Shown here piece after piece: positions 19,971 to 28,636 of a DNA stretch of 64,000 nt (position 1 is its first letter; each line of letters starts with the position of its first letter). The DNA is from Rheinheimera tangshanensis (GTDB lineage: Bacteria > Pseudomonadota > Gammaproteobacteria > Enterobacterales > Alteromonadaceae). The stretch lies in the NCBI RefSeq assembly GCF_014645135.1, contig NZ_BMLH01000011.1, positions 1-64,000 of the forward strand, written 5' to 3'. The position numbers were made by a program, and so were the translations under genes. Below the pieces are notes generated by a model. It ran no database searches and was not told the origin of the DNA. It was given only the letters and a program-made list of their open reading frames with translations.

Positions 19971-19982
19971 CTCGCCCGTTTT
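19951..19982 (+). terminator. Terminator after glmM
   Basis: CGGGCGAG (19951-19958) pairs with CTCGCCCG (19971-19978), followed by TTTT. The 12-base loop is long, so some read-through into tpiA is possible. Confidence 0.75.
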
Positions 19983-19999
19983 AATTCAGAGGCAATAAC

Positions 20000-20746
20000 A
20001 TGAGACAACGCAAGCCGTTAGTGGTCGCTAACTGGAAAATGAATGGCAATTCTGAGCTGGTTCAACAGATGTCAGAAGCCTTGTCTGTGTTAAAACAGCC
20101 TCTACCTGATATTTTGATCTGCCCTCCGGTAATTTTTCTTGCCGACTTTCCAAAACATCCTAATTATAAGTTGGGTGCTCAGAATCTGAGCGAACAGTTG
20201 GTGGGGGCCTTTACCGGTGAAATCTCTGCGGATATGCTGTGTGCGTCTGGAGCTTCTTCTGTAATCGTTGGCCATTCAGAACGTCGTGCTCTTTACGGCG
20301 AACAAGACTCTGTGATCAGTCAGAAAGTAAAAGTAGCCATCGAAGCAGGTCTTACACCAATACTTTGTGTGGGTGAGACATTAGCGCAAAGAGAAGAAGA
20401 AAAAACTTTGCAGGTTCTTGCACGGCAATTGGATGCGGTGTATGCTGCGCAGCCTCATTTACTGGCGCATTCTGTAGTAAGTTACGAACCGGTTTGGGCC
20501 ATAGGCACAGGTCGCACAGCAACCCCAGAACAAGCCCAGCAAGTGCATCAGTTTATGCGTCAGCATCTGGCGCAATATGATGCGGAAGCTGCAAATGAGT
20601 TAAGAATTATTTATGGTGGCAGTGTCACTGCTGCTAATTGTGAAGCCCTGTTTGCAGAGGCGGATATAGACGGCGCTCTTATTGGTGGCGCCAGTTTAAA
20701 AGTGGCAGATTTTTCTGCGATTTGCACAATGGCAAAGGATTCATAA
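20000..20746 (+). CDS. tpiA: Triosephosphate isomerase TpiA
   Basis: TpiA interconverts dihydroxyacetone phosphate and glyceraldehyde-3-phosphate in glycolysis and gluconeogenesis. The 248-aa barrel has all catalytic residues: K13 in NWKMN, H92 in IVGHSERR and E163 in YEPVWAIGTG, with the flexible loop just after. The GAGG ribosome site lies close before the ATG. The stop and the secG start share one base (TAATG). E. coli lacks tpiA at this place, but several other gammaproteobacteria have glmM-tpiA-secG. Confidence 0.98.
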   Translation: MRQRKPLVVANWKMNGNSELVQQMSEALSVLKQPLPDILICPPVIFLADFPKHPNYKLGAQNLSEQLVGAFTGEISADMLCASGASSVIVGHSERRALYGEQDSVISQKVKVAIEAGLTPILCVGETLAQREEEKTLQVLARQLDAVYAAQPHLLAHSVVSYEPVWAIGTGRTATPEQAQQVHQFMRQHLAQYDAEAANELRIIYGGSVTAANCEALFAEADIDGALIGGASLKVADFSAICTMAKDS

Positions 20747-21084
20747 TGTACGAATTGTTTATTGTATTGTATCTGTTGGTCGCTTTAGCGCTGATCGTTC
20801 TGGTGTTAATCCAGCATGGTAAAGGTGCGGATATGGGCGCTTCTTTTGGTGCTGGTGGTTCAGCTACTATTTTCGGTTCTTCAGGTTCAGGTAACTTTTT
20901 AACTCGTACTACCACAGTACTGGCGACTTTGTTTTTCGCTTTGAGTCTGTTGTTGGGTAACCTGAGTACAGACCGTGTGAAAGCTGTAGACGAATGGCAG
21001 GATTTATCAGTGCCAGTTGAAACTAAAGCAGCTGATGCAACAGAAGAGAAAAAGCCAGCATCAGATATTCCTGTAGGAAACTGA
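20746..21084 (+). CDS. secG: Protein translocase subunit SecG
   Basis: SecG is the non-essential small subunit of the SecYEG channel. The 112-aa protein has two membrane helices (about 1-22 and 52-74) linked by the conserved cytoplasmic loop HGKGADMGASFGAGGSATIFG and a polar tail. The start MYELFIVL at 20746 is preferred over an upstream in-frame start because AAAGGA precedes it and it overlaps the tpiA stop by one base. tRNA-Leu follows 18 bases later with no terminator between them, so it is probably co-transcribed, as with E. coli secG-leuU. Confidence 0.97.
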   Translation: MYELFIVLYLLVALALIVLVLIQHGKGADMGASFGAGGSATIFGSSGSGNFLTRTTTVLATLFFALSLLLGNLSTDRVKAVDEWQDLSVPVETKAADATEEKKPASDIPVGN

Positions 21085-21102
21085 TTGCACCTCTGATTTT
21101 TA

Positions 21103-21187
21103 GCCGAGATGGTGAAATTGGTATACACGCTACCTTGAGGTGGTAGTGCCTTCGGGCGTGCGGGTTCAAGTCCCGCTCTCGGCACCA
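21103..21187 (+). tRNA. leuU: tRNA-Leu (anticodon GAG)
   Basis: Acceptor arms GCCGAGA (21103-21109) and TCTCGGC (21177-21183) are followed by A and an encoded CCA. The anticodon stem CTACC/GGTAG frames loop TTGAGGT, giving GAG. The class II variable arm GTGCCTTCGGGCGT and the T loop GTTCAAGTC are present. It sits between secG and the initiator tRNA, as in E. coli. Confidence 0.97.
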
Positions 21188-21212
21188 ATATTCAAAGCAC
21201 AACAAGCAATGC

Positions 21213-21241
21213 TTGCGATAGTCAGACCAGGACTATATAAT
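21213..21241 (+). promoter_or_regulatory. Sigma-70 promoter of the initiator tRNA (metY) operon
   Basis: TTGCGA (21213-21218), a 17-base spacer and a perfect TATAAT (21236-21241), then GTGCG, a GC-rich discriminator typical of stringently controlled stable-RNA promoters. The tRNA begins 16 bases later. Confidence 0.8.
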
Positions 21242-21257
21242 GTGCGTCGTTTACGGA

Positions 21258-21334
<77 letters not shown>

Positions 21335-21354
21335 AATTCGCACGGTGAAGTAAA

Positions 21355-21431
21355 TATGAAGAAAAAGCCTACGGGCTCCTCTTTATAACCCCGGGCGAAG
21401 GGCGTCGGTTTAAATCCGGCTCCCGCAACCA
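21355..21431 (+). pseudogene. Decayed second copy of the initiator tRNA
   Basis: The last 28 bases (21404-21431) match the T-arm, acceptor and CCA end of metY with one difference, C to T at 21411. Further 5' the likeness fades: AGCCT and GGGCTC remain, but the anticodon arm reads CTTTATAACCCC instead of CTCATAACCC, and no pairing acceptor strand is left. The 3' ends of the two copies are 97 bases apart, fitting a 77-base gene plus a 20-base spacer, so it is probably a tandem tRNA array that lost one member. It should not be functional. Confidence 0.8.
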
Positions 21432-21600
21432 ACTTTCTCACTGAATAAAGTTTTTAAATTCTTTATATCGAAATGAGTAAGTTCATAGTAAGTTGCTTCT
21501 TTTGGAAGCAAATGTGTGGCCCAGGTTATACAGTTCGCTGTGAAACCTACAGAATTCAGGATTTTGATTGGCGATATCAAAGTCCAGTCAGCTCTAAAGT

Positions 21601-21626
21601 CGCCCCGAGATTTCGGGGCGTTTTTA
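21601..21626 (+). terminator. Terminator/attenuator between metY and rimP
   Basis: CGCCCCGA (21601-21608) and TCGGGGCG (21613-21620) with a four-base loop are followed by T5. It ends the tRNA transcript or attenuates entry into rimP-nusA-infB. The rest of 21432-21692 has no credible gene. Confidence 0.88.
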
Positions 21627-21692
21627 TATCTGGCGACAAGGTTTTATTACTATTCTGGGCTCTATGCCCTTTTTTTATTTCTGGAGGTCTCT

Positions 21693-22148
21693 TTGACTAA
21701 ACAAGAACAGCAGTTAACTGAGCTGTTAACGCCAACAGTAGAAGCCGCAGGCTTTGAGCTGGTCGGCATAGAGTTCGTTCGTGCTGGACGTCACTCTATT
21801 CTGCGGGTTTATATTGACCATCAGGATGGTATTACCGTGGACCACTGCGCCACTGTAAGCCGCGAAGTGAGTGCGTTACTTGATGTTGAAGACCCTATAC
21901 CGAATGAATATTACCTTGAAGTGTCCTCTCCTGGTTTAGATCGCCCACTTTTTACTCCTGCTCATTTTGCCAAAGTTGTTGGTCAGATCATTGAAGTAAA
22001 ATTGGCTATTCCTCAGGATGGACGCCGCAAATTTAAAGGCCTGCTGACACAAATCGAAGACGATATGTTAGTAGTGGAAGTGGATGGCAAACTCTACCGT
22101 TTGCTGATGGATAACGTAGATAAAGCGAACGTAGTACCTGTGTTCTGA
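21693..22148 (+). CDS. rimP: Ribosome maturation factor RimP
   Basis: RimP helps assemble the 30S subunit. The 151-aa protein matches the family from the first residues ([27 protein letters not shown]) through [15 protein letters not shown] and [13 protein letters not shown]. An ORF opening at 21516 runs through the terminator and is spurious. The start taken here is TTG at 21693, five bases after a perfect GGAGG, giving the same length as E. coli RimP. nusA follows after 28 bases. Confidence 0.95.
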   Translation: MTKQEQQLTELLTPTVEAAGFELVGIEFVRAGRHSILRVYIDHQDGITVDHCATVSREVSALLDVEDPIPNEYYLEVSSPGLDRPLFTPAHFAKVVGQIIEVKLAIPQDGRRKFKGLLTQIEDDMLVVEVDGKLYRLLMDNVDKANVVPVF

Positions 22149-22176
22149 TACACAGGTCAAAGCGAGGCAAAATAAT

Positions 22177-23673
22177 ATGGCTAAAGAAATTTTATTAGTA
22201 GTAGACGCGGTCTCGAACGAAAAGTCAGTTCCGCGTGAGAAAATTTTCCAGGCGTTAGAGTACGCGTTAGCGGCCGCCACTAAAAAGAAAAACGAAGGCG
22301 ATATCGAAGTCCGCGTAGCAATCGATCGTAAAACTGGCGCTTATGAAACTTTCCGTCGCTGGTTGGTGATCCCCGACGAGCAGGTACAGGAACACCCGTA
22401 CCGCGAAATCACTTTGTCTGCGGCTCAATATGACGAACCTCATTTACAAGTAGGCGATTATGTTGAAGAGCAAATCGACTCTATTACTTTTGACCGTATC
22501 ACCACCCAAATGGCGAAACAGGTCATAGTACAAAAAGTACGGGAAGCTGAGCGTTCACAAGTCGTTGAAGCTTATGTCGATCAGGTTGGTGAATTAGTCA
22601 CTGGCGTGGTAAAAAAAGTAAACCGTGACAGCATCATTGTTGACTTAGGTAACAATGCAGAAGCTATGTTGGCTAAAGAAGAAATGTTGCCACGAGAGAC
22701 TTTCCGTCCAGGCGATCGAATCCGCACTTTATTGTATGAAGTAAAGCCAGAAGCACGTGGTGCTCAGCTGTTTTTAAGCCGCACCCGTCCTGAAATGCTG
22801 ATCGAATTGTTCCGCATTGAAGTGCCGGAAATCGGCGAAGAGATGATCGAAATCCGCGGCGCCGCGCGCGATCCAGGTTCACGCGCTAAAATCGCTGTGA
22901 AAACCAACGACCGTCGTATCGACCCTGTAGGTGCTTGTGTTGGTATGCGTGGTTCACGTGTACAAGCTGTATCCAGCGAATTAACAGGCGAACGTGTTGA
23001 TATCGTTTTATACGATGACAACCCGGCGCAATTTGTCATTAACGCTATGTCTCCGGCAGAAGTGGCTTCCATCATCGTTGATGAAGACAAGCACTCTATG
23101 GACATCGCAGTAGAAGACAGCAATCTGGCGATGGCCATTGGCCGCGCTGGTCAGAACGTACGTTTAGCTAGTCAGTTAACTGGCTGGGAACTCAACGTGA
23201 TGACGGTTTCTGCCATGAAAACCAAACACCAGGAAGAAAATGCCAAGGTGTTGGAACTGTTTATGACTGCACTGGAAATCGACGAAGATTTTGCCGGTGT
23301 ATTAGTAGACGAAGGTTTCTCGACTTTAGAAGAAATCGCTTATGTACCGGTCAGCGAACTGTTGTCTATCGATGGCCTGGACGAAGATACTGTAGAAGAG
23401 TTACGTAAACGTGCTAAAGCCGTGTTAACTACACGCGCTCTGGCCAGCGAAGAATCACTGGAAGGCTCAACGCCTAGTGAAGCATTAGTTAATCTGCCAG
23501 GTGTTGGTACCCACACAGCTTATGTGTTGGCCAGCAAAGGCGTCATCACTCTTGATGACCTGGCAGAGCTTGGGGTAGATGATTTGATTGAAATCGAAAA
23601 AATGACTGAAGAAAAAGCGGCAGAGCTGATTATGGCTGCCCGTAATATTGTTTGGTTCAGTGAAGACAAATAA
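22177..23673 (+). CDS. nusA: Transcription termination/antitermination factor NusA
   Basis: NusA binds RNA polymerase and nascent RNA, controlling pausing, termination and antitermination. The 498-aa protein has the N-terminal polymerase-binding domain starting [16 protein letters not shown], an S1 domain (about 135-200, [23 protein letters not shown]), two KH domains ([14 protein letters not shown] and [20 protein letters not shown]) and two C-terminal acidic repeats (about 360-490) found in gammaproteobacterial NusA. It lies between rimP and infB in the conserved operon. Confidence 0.98.
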   Translation: MAKEILLVVDAVSNEKSVPREKIFQALEYALAAATKKKNEGDIEVRVAIDRKTGAYETFRRWLVIPDEQVQEHPYREITLSAAQYDEPHLQVGDYVEEQIDSITFDRITTQMAKQVIVQKVREAERSQVVEAYVDQVGELVTGVVKKVNRDSIIVDLGNNAEAMLAKEEMLPRETFRPGDRIRTLLYEVKPEARGAQLFLSRTRPEMLIELFRIEVPEIGEEMIEIRGAARDPGSRAKIAVKTNDRRIDPVGACVGMRGSRVQAVSSELTGERVDIVLYDDNPAQFVINAMSPAEVASIIVDEDKHSMDIAVEDSNLAMAIGRAGQNVRLASQLTGWELNVMTVSAMKTKHQEENAKVLELFMTALEIDEDFAGVLVDEGFSTLEEIAYVPVSELLSIDGLDEDTVEELRKRAKAVLTTRALASEESLEGSTPSEALVNLPGVGTHTAYVLASKGVITLDDLAELGVDDLIEIEKMTEEKAAELIMAARNIVWFSEDK

Positions 23674-23699
23674 GTGGGTCAACGGAGGTAAAAACTGAC

Positions 23700-26378
23700 A
23701 TGGCAGATGTAACCATAGAAAAACTGGCCAGTGACGTCAATACGACTGTTGATCGCATAATCCAACAGTTTGCGGACGCAGGCATAACAAAACAAGTCGG
23801 CCAAATGGTCAATGAAGAAGAGAAAAAAACGCTTCTGGATCACTTAAGCCGTGCCCATGGCGGTCAGTCCGCTGAACCGTCTAAACTGACGTTAGTTCGT
23901 AAAGAAAAAACCACTCTGAGTGTGGCTGGTGGCGCTGGTCGCAACCGTGAAATTCAGGTGGAAGTGCGCAAGCAAAAAACTTTTGTTAAACGTCCTTCTG
24001 GCGAAGAAGCTGCAAAACTGGCTGAAGAAGAACGTATTGCAGCTGAACAAGCCGCAGAGGCTGCTCAGCGCGAACAAGAGCGTTTAGCCGCTGAGCAAAA
24101 AGCGAAAGAAGAAGCTAATCGTAAAGCAAAAGAAGAGGCTGAACGCAAAGCTGCTGAACAGAAGAAACGTGACGAAGCAAAACATGCGCAGTTAATGAAA
24201 GACGATCCGGAAGAAGCGGCTCGTCGTGCGGCGAAAGAAGAAGCTAAGGCTGAAGCTGAACGTATCAAAGCACAACAGGAAGCTGAGCAGTTACGTAAGC
24301 TGGAAGCCGAAGCCAAACAACAAGCTGAAGCTGCACGTCGCTTAGCAGAAGAAAATGCGGAACGCTGGGCTAAAGAAGAGACTAAACCAGCAGAAGAAGC
24401 TGATTATCACTTAACCAGCAATGTCTACGCCAAAGCTGCTGAAGACGAAGTGGACGCCCGTGAAGAACGTGGTGGCCGTCGTACGACGAAAAAAGCACCT
24501 GCCGGCAAAGCCAAGAAAAAAGATGATGTAGATGATAAAGACGCCTTTAACCGAGCTAATCGTCACAAGAAAAAGAAAACGCCTGTCAGCATGCAGCATG
24601 GCTTTAACAAACCAGCTCAGCCAGTAGAACGTGAAGTGAAGATTGGCGAAACCATCACTGTCGCTGAATTAGCTTCCAAGATGGCTGTTAAAGCCTCTGA
24701 AGTGATCAAGGTCATGATGAAAATGGGTGCTATGGCAACCATTAACCAGGTGATTGACCAGGAAACTGCAGCTATTGTTTGTGAAGAAATGGGCCACAAG
24801 TTCACTCTGACCAAAGAAAACGAGCTGGAAGAAGCGGTCATGTCTGACCGTGAAGGTCAAGGCGAGTTAGAACCTCGTGCTCCGGTTGTTACCGTTATGG
24901 GTCACGTTGACCATGGTAAAACCTCTACGCTGGATTACATCCGTAAAGCCAAAGTAGCAGCTGGCGAAGCCGGTGGTATTACTCAGCATATCGGTGCTTA
25001 CCATGTAGAAACAGAACGCGGTATGGTCACTTTCCTGGATACTCCTGGTCACGCGGCTTTTACTTCAATGCGTGCCCGTGGTGCGAAAGCCACAGATATC
25101 GTTATTCTGGTGGTTGCAGCAGATGATGGCGTGATGCCACAAACTAAAGAAGCTATTCAGCATGCTAAAGCTGCTGGCGTGCCTCTGGTTGTTGCTGTCA
25201 ACAAGATGGATAAACCGGATGCAGATCCGGATCGTGTTCGTAACGAATTATCTCAGTACGGCGTTATTTCTGAAGAGTGGGGCGGTGATACTCAATTCGT
25301 GCCTATCTCTGCAAAAACCGGTATGGGTATCGACGACCTGCTGGAAGCTATCCTGAACCAGGCTGAACTGCTTGAACTAAAAGCAGTGAAAAAAGGTCTG
25401 GCCCGTGGTGTGGTGATTGAATCCCGTCTGGATAAAGGCCGTGGTCCTGTGGCGTCTATTCTGGTGCAGGAAGGTACACTGCAACAAGGCGAGATCGTAC
25501 TTTGTGGCTTTGAATACGGTCGTGTTCGTGCAATGCGGGATGAAAACGGCAAAGAAATCAAAGTAGCTGGCCCGTCTATTCCGGTAGAGATCTTAGGTCT
25601 GTCCGGTGTACCTCAGGCTGGTGATGAAGTGACTGTAGTAAAAGACGAGCGTAAAGCCCGTGAAGTTGCTTTGTACCGTCAAGGTAAGTTCCGTGATGTT
25701 AAACTGGCTCGTCAGCAAAAATCTAAGCTGGAAAACATGTTTGCCAACATGTCTGAAGGTGATGTGGCAGAACTGAATATAGTTCTGAAAGCTGACGTAC
25801 AAGGTTCTGTCGAAGCTATCAGCGAATCCTTAAGCCGTCTGTCGACTGATGAAGTGAAAATCAAAATCATCGGTAGTGGTGTGGGCGGTATTACTGAAAC
25901 TGACGCGACGCTTGCAGCTGCATCATCGGCTATCGTGATCGGCTTCAACGTACGTGCAGAAGGTACTGCCCGTAAGATCATCGAAGACGAGAACCTGGAC
26001 TTACGTTACTACAGCATCATTTATGAACTGTTAGACGAAGTTCGTGCAGCGATGACAGGTATGTTAGCGCCTGAGTTTAAACAACAGATCATTGGTCTGG
26101 CTCAGGTTCGTGCCGTGTTCCGCTCACCGAAGTTTGGTGCTATCGCAGGTTGTATGGTGACCGAAGGTGTGATTAAACGTAACGCACCAATTCGTGTACT
26201 GCGTGACAACGTAGTTATTTTCGAAGGTGAACTGGAGTCCCTACGTCGTGTCAAAGACGACGTATCCGAAGTACGCAACGGCTTCGAGTGTGGTATCGGC
26301 GTGAAGAACTACAACGACGTGCGTGAAGGCGACCAGATTGAAGTGTTTGAAGTGGTTCAGGTGGAACGTACTTTATAA
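23700..26378 (+). CDS. infB: Translation initiation factor IF-2
   Basis: IF-2 is the GTPase that places initiator tRNA on the ribosome. In 892 aa it has an N-terminal small domain ([20 protein letters not shown]), a long Lys/Glu/Ala-rich coiled linker (about 95-245), a second small helical domain (about 315-375), and the GTPase domain with [13 protein letters not shown] and NKMD, followed by domains II-IV. CGGAGG precedes the ATG. I see no clear strong internal start for a shorter isoform, although E. coli makes one. Confidence 0.98.
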   Translation: MADVTIEKLASDVNTTVDRIIQQFADAGITKQVGQMVNEEEKKTLLDHLSRAHGGQSAEPSKLTLVRKEKTTLSVAGGAGRNREIQVEVRKQKTFVKRPSGEEAAKLAEEERIAAEQAAEAAQREQERLAAEQKAKEEANRKAKEEAERKAAEQKKRDEAKHAQLMKDDPEEAARRAAKEEAKAEAERIKAQQEAEQLRKLEAEAKQQAEAARRLAEENAERWAKEETKPAEEADYHLTSNVYAKAAEDEVDAREERGGRRTTKKAPAGKAKKKDDVDDKDAFNRANRHKKKKTPVSMQHGFNKPAQPVEREVKIGETITVAELASKMAVKASEVIKVMMKMGAMATINQVIDQETAAIVCEEMGHKFTLTKENELEEAVMSDREGQGELEPRAPVVTVMGHVDHGKTSTLDYIRKAKVAAGEAGGITQHIGAYHVETERGMVTFLDTPGHAAFTSMRARGAKATDIVILVVAADDGVMPQTKEAIQHAKAAGVPLVVAVNKMDKPDADPDRVRNELSQYGVISEEWGGDTQFVPISAKTGMGIDDLLEAILNQAELLELKAVKKGLARGVVIESRLDKGRGPVASILVQEGTLQQGEIVLCGFEYGRVRAMRDENGKEIKVAGPSIPVEILGLSGVPQAGDEVTVVKDERKAREVALYRQGKFRDVKLARQQKSKLENMFANMSEGDVAELNIVLKADVQGSVEAISESLSRLSTDEVKIKIIGSGVGGITETDATLAAASSAIVIGFNVRAEGTARKIIEDENLDLRYYSIIYELLDEVRAAMTGMLAPEFKQQIIGLAQVRAVFRSPKFGAIAGCMVTEGVIKRNAPIRVLRDNVVIFEGELESLRRVKDDVSEVRNGFECGIGVKNYNDVREGDQIEVFEVVQVERTL

Positions 26379-26416
26379 CAGCTTTAAGTTGGTAAATATA
26401 AAGTTGAAGAGATCGG

Positions 26417-26443
26417 CAGGGGCATAGGCCCCTGTTTCTTTCT
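26417..26443 (+). terminator. Attenuator-like hairpin between infB and rbfA
   Basis: CAGGGGC (26417-26423) and GCCCCTG (26428-26434) with an ATAG loop are followed by an interrupted T-run (TTTCTTTCT). It probably lowers expression of rbfA and downstream genes rather than stopping it. Confidence 0.5.
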
Positions 26444-26466
26444 GCTCACATGTGTTGGAAAGAGTT

Positions 26467-26895
26467 ATGGCTAAAGAATTTACCCGGGTAGACCGCCTGT
26501 CGCAGCAAATGCAGCAGGAAATCGCAGTGATTTTACAACGTGAAATCAAAGACCCACGTTTACACAACATGATTACAGTGTCAGATGTGGATGTGTCGCG
26601 TGATTTATCGCACGCAAAAATTTTTGTTACTTTTTTAGGCTTAGAAGCTGACAAGGTAAAAGCAAACCTGGATATTTTAAATGACGCCTGTGGTTATATC
26701 CGCAGTCTGATCGCTAAGCGTATTCAGGCCCGTATCGTACCTACTATACGTTTTTACTTTGATCAGTCGTTGGACCAAGGTATTCGTATGGCGAATCTGG
26801 TTGAACAGGTACGCCGTGACGATGAGAAGCGTCGTATTGAAGCAGGTCAGGAACCAGAGCGTAAAGCTAAGGTTGGTAAGGACGAGGAAGAGTAA
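26467..26895 (+). CDS. rbfA: 30S ribosome-binding factor RbfA
   Basis: RbfA is a cold-related assembly factor for the 16S rRNA 5' end. The 142-aa KH-like protein starts MAKEFTRVDRLSQQMQQEIAV and contains DPRLHNMITVSDVDVSRDLSHAKIF. The start at 26467 is preferred over 26452 on family match and GGAAAGAG spacing. Its stop overlaps the truB start by one base (TAATG). Confidence 0.97.
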   Translation: MAKEFTRVDRLSQQMQQEIAVILQREIKDPRLHNMITVSDVDVSRDLSHAKIFVTFLGLEADKVKANLDILNDACGYIRSLIAKRIQARIVPTIRFYFDQSLDQGIRMANLVEQVRRDDEKRRIEAGQEPERKAKVGKDEEE

Positions 26896-27836
26896 TGGCG
26901 CGTCGTGCAGTCCACGGCATTTTGTTACTTGATAAGCCGTTAGAAATTTCCAGCAATGGTATTTTACAGCGCGTGCGTTGGTTGTATCAGGCGGAAAAGG
27001 CTGGCCACACCGGCGCTTTAGATCCGTTAGCCAGTGGCTTATTACCAATTTGTTTTGGTGAGGCCACTAAGTTTTGTCAGTTTTTATTAGACACTGACAA
27101 AACCTATCTGGTGACTGCACATTTTGGTGTGCGCACTGACACCAGTGATGCGGCAGGTGAAATCATCAGTCGTAAGCCTGTGAGCTTTGATCAAGCCACG
27201 CTTGAGCAGATGATGCAGCAGTTCCGTGGTCCGCAGATGCAAGTCCCGACTATGTTTTCGGCTTTAAAGTATCAGGGGCAGCCGTTGTACAAGTATGCCC
27301 GTCAGGGCATTGAAGTACCACGTGAAGCTCGGCCTATCACTATCTTCCGTTTTGAATTACAGCAGTTTGATGGCGAATACGCCAGCTTTCTGGTGCATTG
27401 CAGCAAAGGCACTTACATCCGAACCTTAATCGATGATTTAGGTGAGGCTTTAGGTTCTGGGGCTTATGTCAGTGCCTTGCGCCGTATTCATGTTGGGCCA
27501 TTTCATGCGGAGCAAATGCTGACGCAAGAACAGTTGGTGCCTTTAAATGACAAGCAGGATTGGGCAGGCTTAGACGCTTTATTATTGCCTATGGATTTGG
27601 CTTTAACTGGCTTACCGGAACTGCAACTGAATGAAGCGCAGCAAAAACGTCTGGTCCATGGTCAAACTGTGGTGTTGAGTGATGCTGAGCTGGCCGATTT
27701 AGGCACTGAAGCTGCTGATGCTATTAAGTTGTATGGGCCAGAACAGCAGTTTATTGGTGTGGCTTCGTTAGAAGCTGGCGTGTTGTCGGTACGACGTTTA
27801 CTGAATACCAGCATGTGGCAAACACCAGCTTTATAA
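26895..27836 (+). CDS. truB: tRNA pseudouridine-55 synthase TruB
   Basis: TruB makes pseudouridine 55 in the T loop of tRNAs. The 313-aa protein has the catalytic aspartate D43 in [15 protein letters not shown], the [10 protein letters not shown] segment and a C-terminal PUA-like domain. It is coupled to rbfA by a one-base overlap, the standard rbfA-truB-rpsO order. Confidence 0.98.
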   Translation: MARRAVHGILLLDKPLEISSNGILQRVRWLYQAEKAGHTGALDPLASGLLPICFGEATKFCQFLLDTDKTYLVTAHFGVRTDTSDAAGEIISRKPVSFDQATLEQMMQQFRGPQMQVPTMFSALKYQGQPLYKYARQGIEVPREARPITIFRFELQQFDGEYASFLVHCSKGTYIRTLIDDLGEALGSGAYVSALRRIHVGPFHAEQMLTQEQLVPLNDKQDWAGLDALLLPMDLALTGLPELQLNEAQQKRLVHGQTVVLSDAELADLGTEAADAIKLYGPEQQFIGVASLEAGVLSVRRLLNTSMWQTPAL

Positions 27837-27842
27837 TAGTAC

Positions 27843-27871
27843 TTGTCAGTTCAATACAAAACGCATAGAAT
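27843..27871 (+). promoter_or_regulatory. Sigma-70 promoter of rpsO
   Basis: TTGTCA (27843-27848), a 17-base spacer and TAGAAT (27866-27871), then GCGCGC, give a strong promoter with a GC-rich discriminator 60 bases before rpsO. Confidence 0.8.
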
Positions 27872-27936
27872 GCGCGCTCATTTTCGTTGTTGCTGGATTA
27901 GTGGCCGGCACAACATATCTCTCTATTGGAGGCTCT

Positions 27937-28206
27937 ATGTCACTAACTACAGCTGAAAAAGCGCAAATCTTAGCAGATTTCGCTGTTAAACAAGGCGATA
28001 CCGGTTCACCAGAAGTACAAGTTGCTTTATTAACTGCAACTATTGCTAAGTTACAACCGCACTTTGCTGACCACAAGCACGACCACCACTCACGTCGTGG
28101 CCTGTTACGTATGGTTAGCCAACGTCGTAAGTTATTAGATTACTTAAAAGGCAAAGACGGTCAGCGTTACGCTACTCTGATCGAGCGTTTAGGTCTGCGT
28201 CGTTAA
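27937..28206 (+). CDS. rpsO: 30S ribosomal protein S15
   Basis: S15 is a primary binder of 16S rRNA and bridges to the 50S subunit. The 89-aa length equals E. coli S15. The start [11 protein letters not shown] follows TTGGAGG; an in-frame start at 27901 is an artefact. Family motifs [11 protein letters not shown] and [23 protein letters not shown] are present. It has its own promoter and a strong terminator, so pnp depends on read-through or its own promoter. Confidence 0.99.
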   Translation: MSLTTAEKAQILADFAVKQGDTGSPEVQVALLTATIAKLQPHFADHKHDHHSRRGLLRMVSQRRKLLDYLKGKDGQRYATLIERLGLRR

Positions 28207-28223
28207 TTCGCAGCTTATGCCTG

Positions 28224-28250
28224 AAAAAGCCAGTCCCAGACTGGCTTTTT
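28224..28250 (+). terminator. Terminator after rpsO
   Basis: GCCAGTC (28229-28235) and GACTGGC (28239-28245) with a three-base loop are flanked by A5 and T5. Confidence 0.9.
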
Positions 28251-28283
28251 TATTCGCCGCCATCCATGGCGCTCACCCTGCCG

Positions 28284-28438
28284 GGCCATCGTCGCTTCGC
28301 TCCAATGTTCAAAATCGCTCCAGGCGATTTTTTACATTTTGCTGTCCTGCAAAATGCCCTTCGGGCCAGCTGAAGCTGTTAAAAATAGCTCCAGGCGATT
28401 TTTTACATTTTGCTATCCTGCAAAATGCCCTTCGGGCC
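28284..28438. repeat. Tandem stem-loop repeats between rpsO and pnp
   Basis: A 57-base unit occurs at 28311-28367 and 28382-28438 with 55 of 57 identical bases. Each unit holds three consecutive hairpins: AAAATCG/CGATTTT, CATTTTGC/GCAAAATG and GCCC-ttc-GGGC. The 50 bases at 28284-28333 match 5388-5437. Beyond the repeats, 28445-28636 is the pnp leader, in which I see no gene or clear strong promoter. Two units with a 14-base gap and no further copies do not make a CRISPR. Confidence 0.8.
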
Positions 28439-28636
28439 TGCATGGCACAGAAAAAATTCATACCAATGCAACTTAATGCCTGCATGATGTTCTTACCGCC
28501 CGGACATGCTTAAATTTTATACCCAACGACTCTGGTCCCAGCTATCTTTTAAGCGGTGTAACAGGCTATACTGTGCCGCGAAAAACAGACCAAAAGACTC
28601 CGCGAAAAAACGCGAAAAATAGAAAGGAAATAATCA

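Noticed and set aside
21432-21600. Riboswitch in the rimP leader
   Set aside because: Only a simple terminator hairpin is visible, with no recognisable aptamer; the region is better explained by the tRNA relic and terminator.
21516-21692. N-terminal extension of RimP from 21516
   Set aside because: It would read through a strong terminator hairpin, and family similarity starts only at the TTG at 21693 after GGAGG.
28311-28438. Two 57-base repeats as a CRISPR array
   Set aside because: Only two units, a 14-base gap instead of a spacer, internal multi-hairpin structure and no cas genes in the window.
28217-28513. 98-aa ORF downstream of rpsO
   Set aside because: It is a translation of the stem-loop repeats and starts inside the rpsO terminator.
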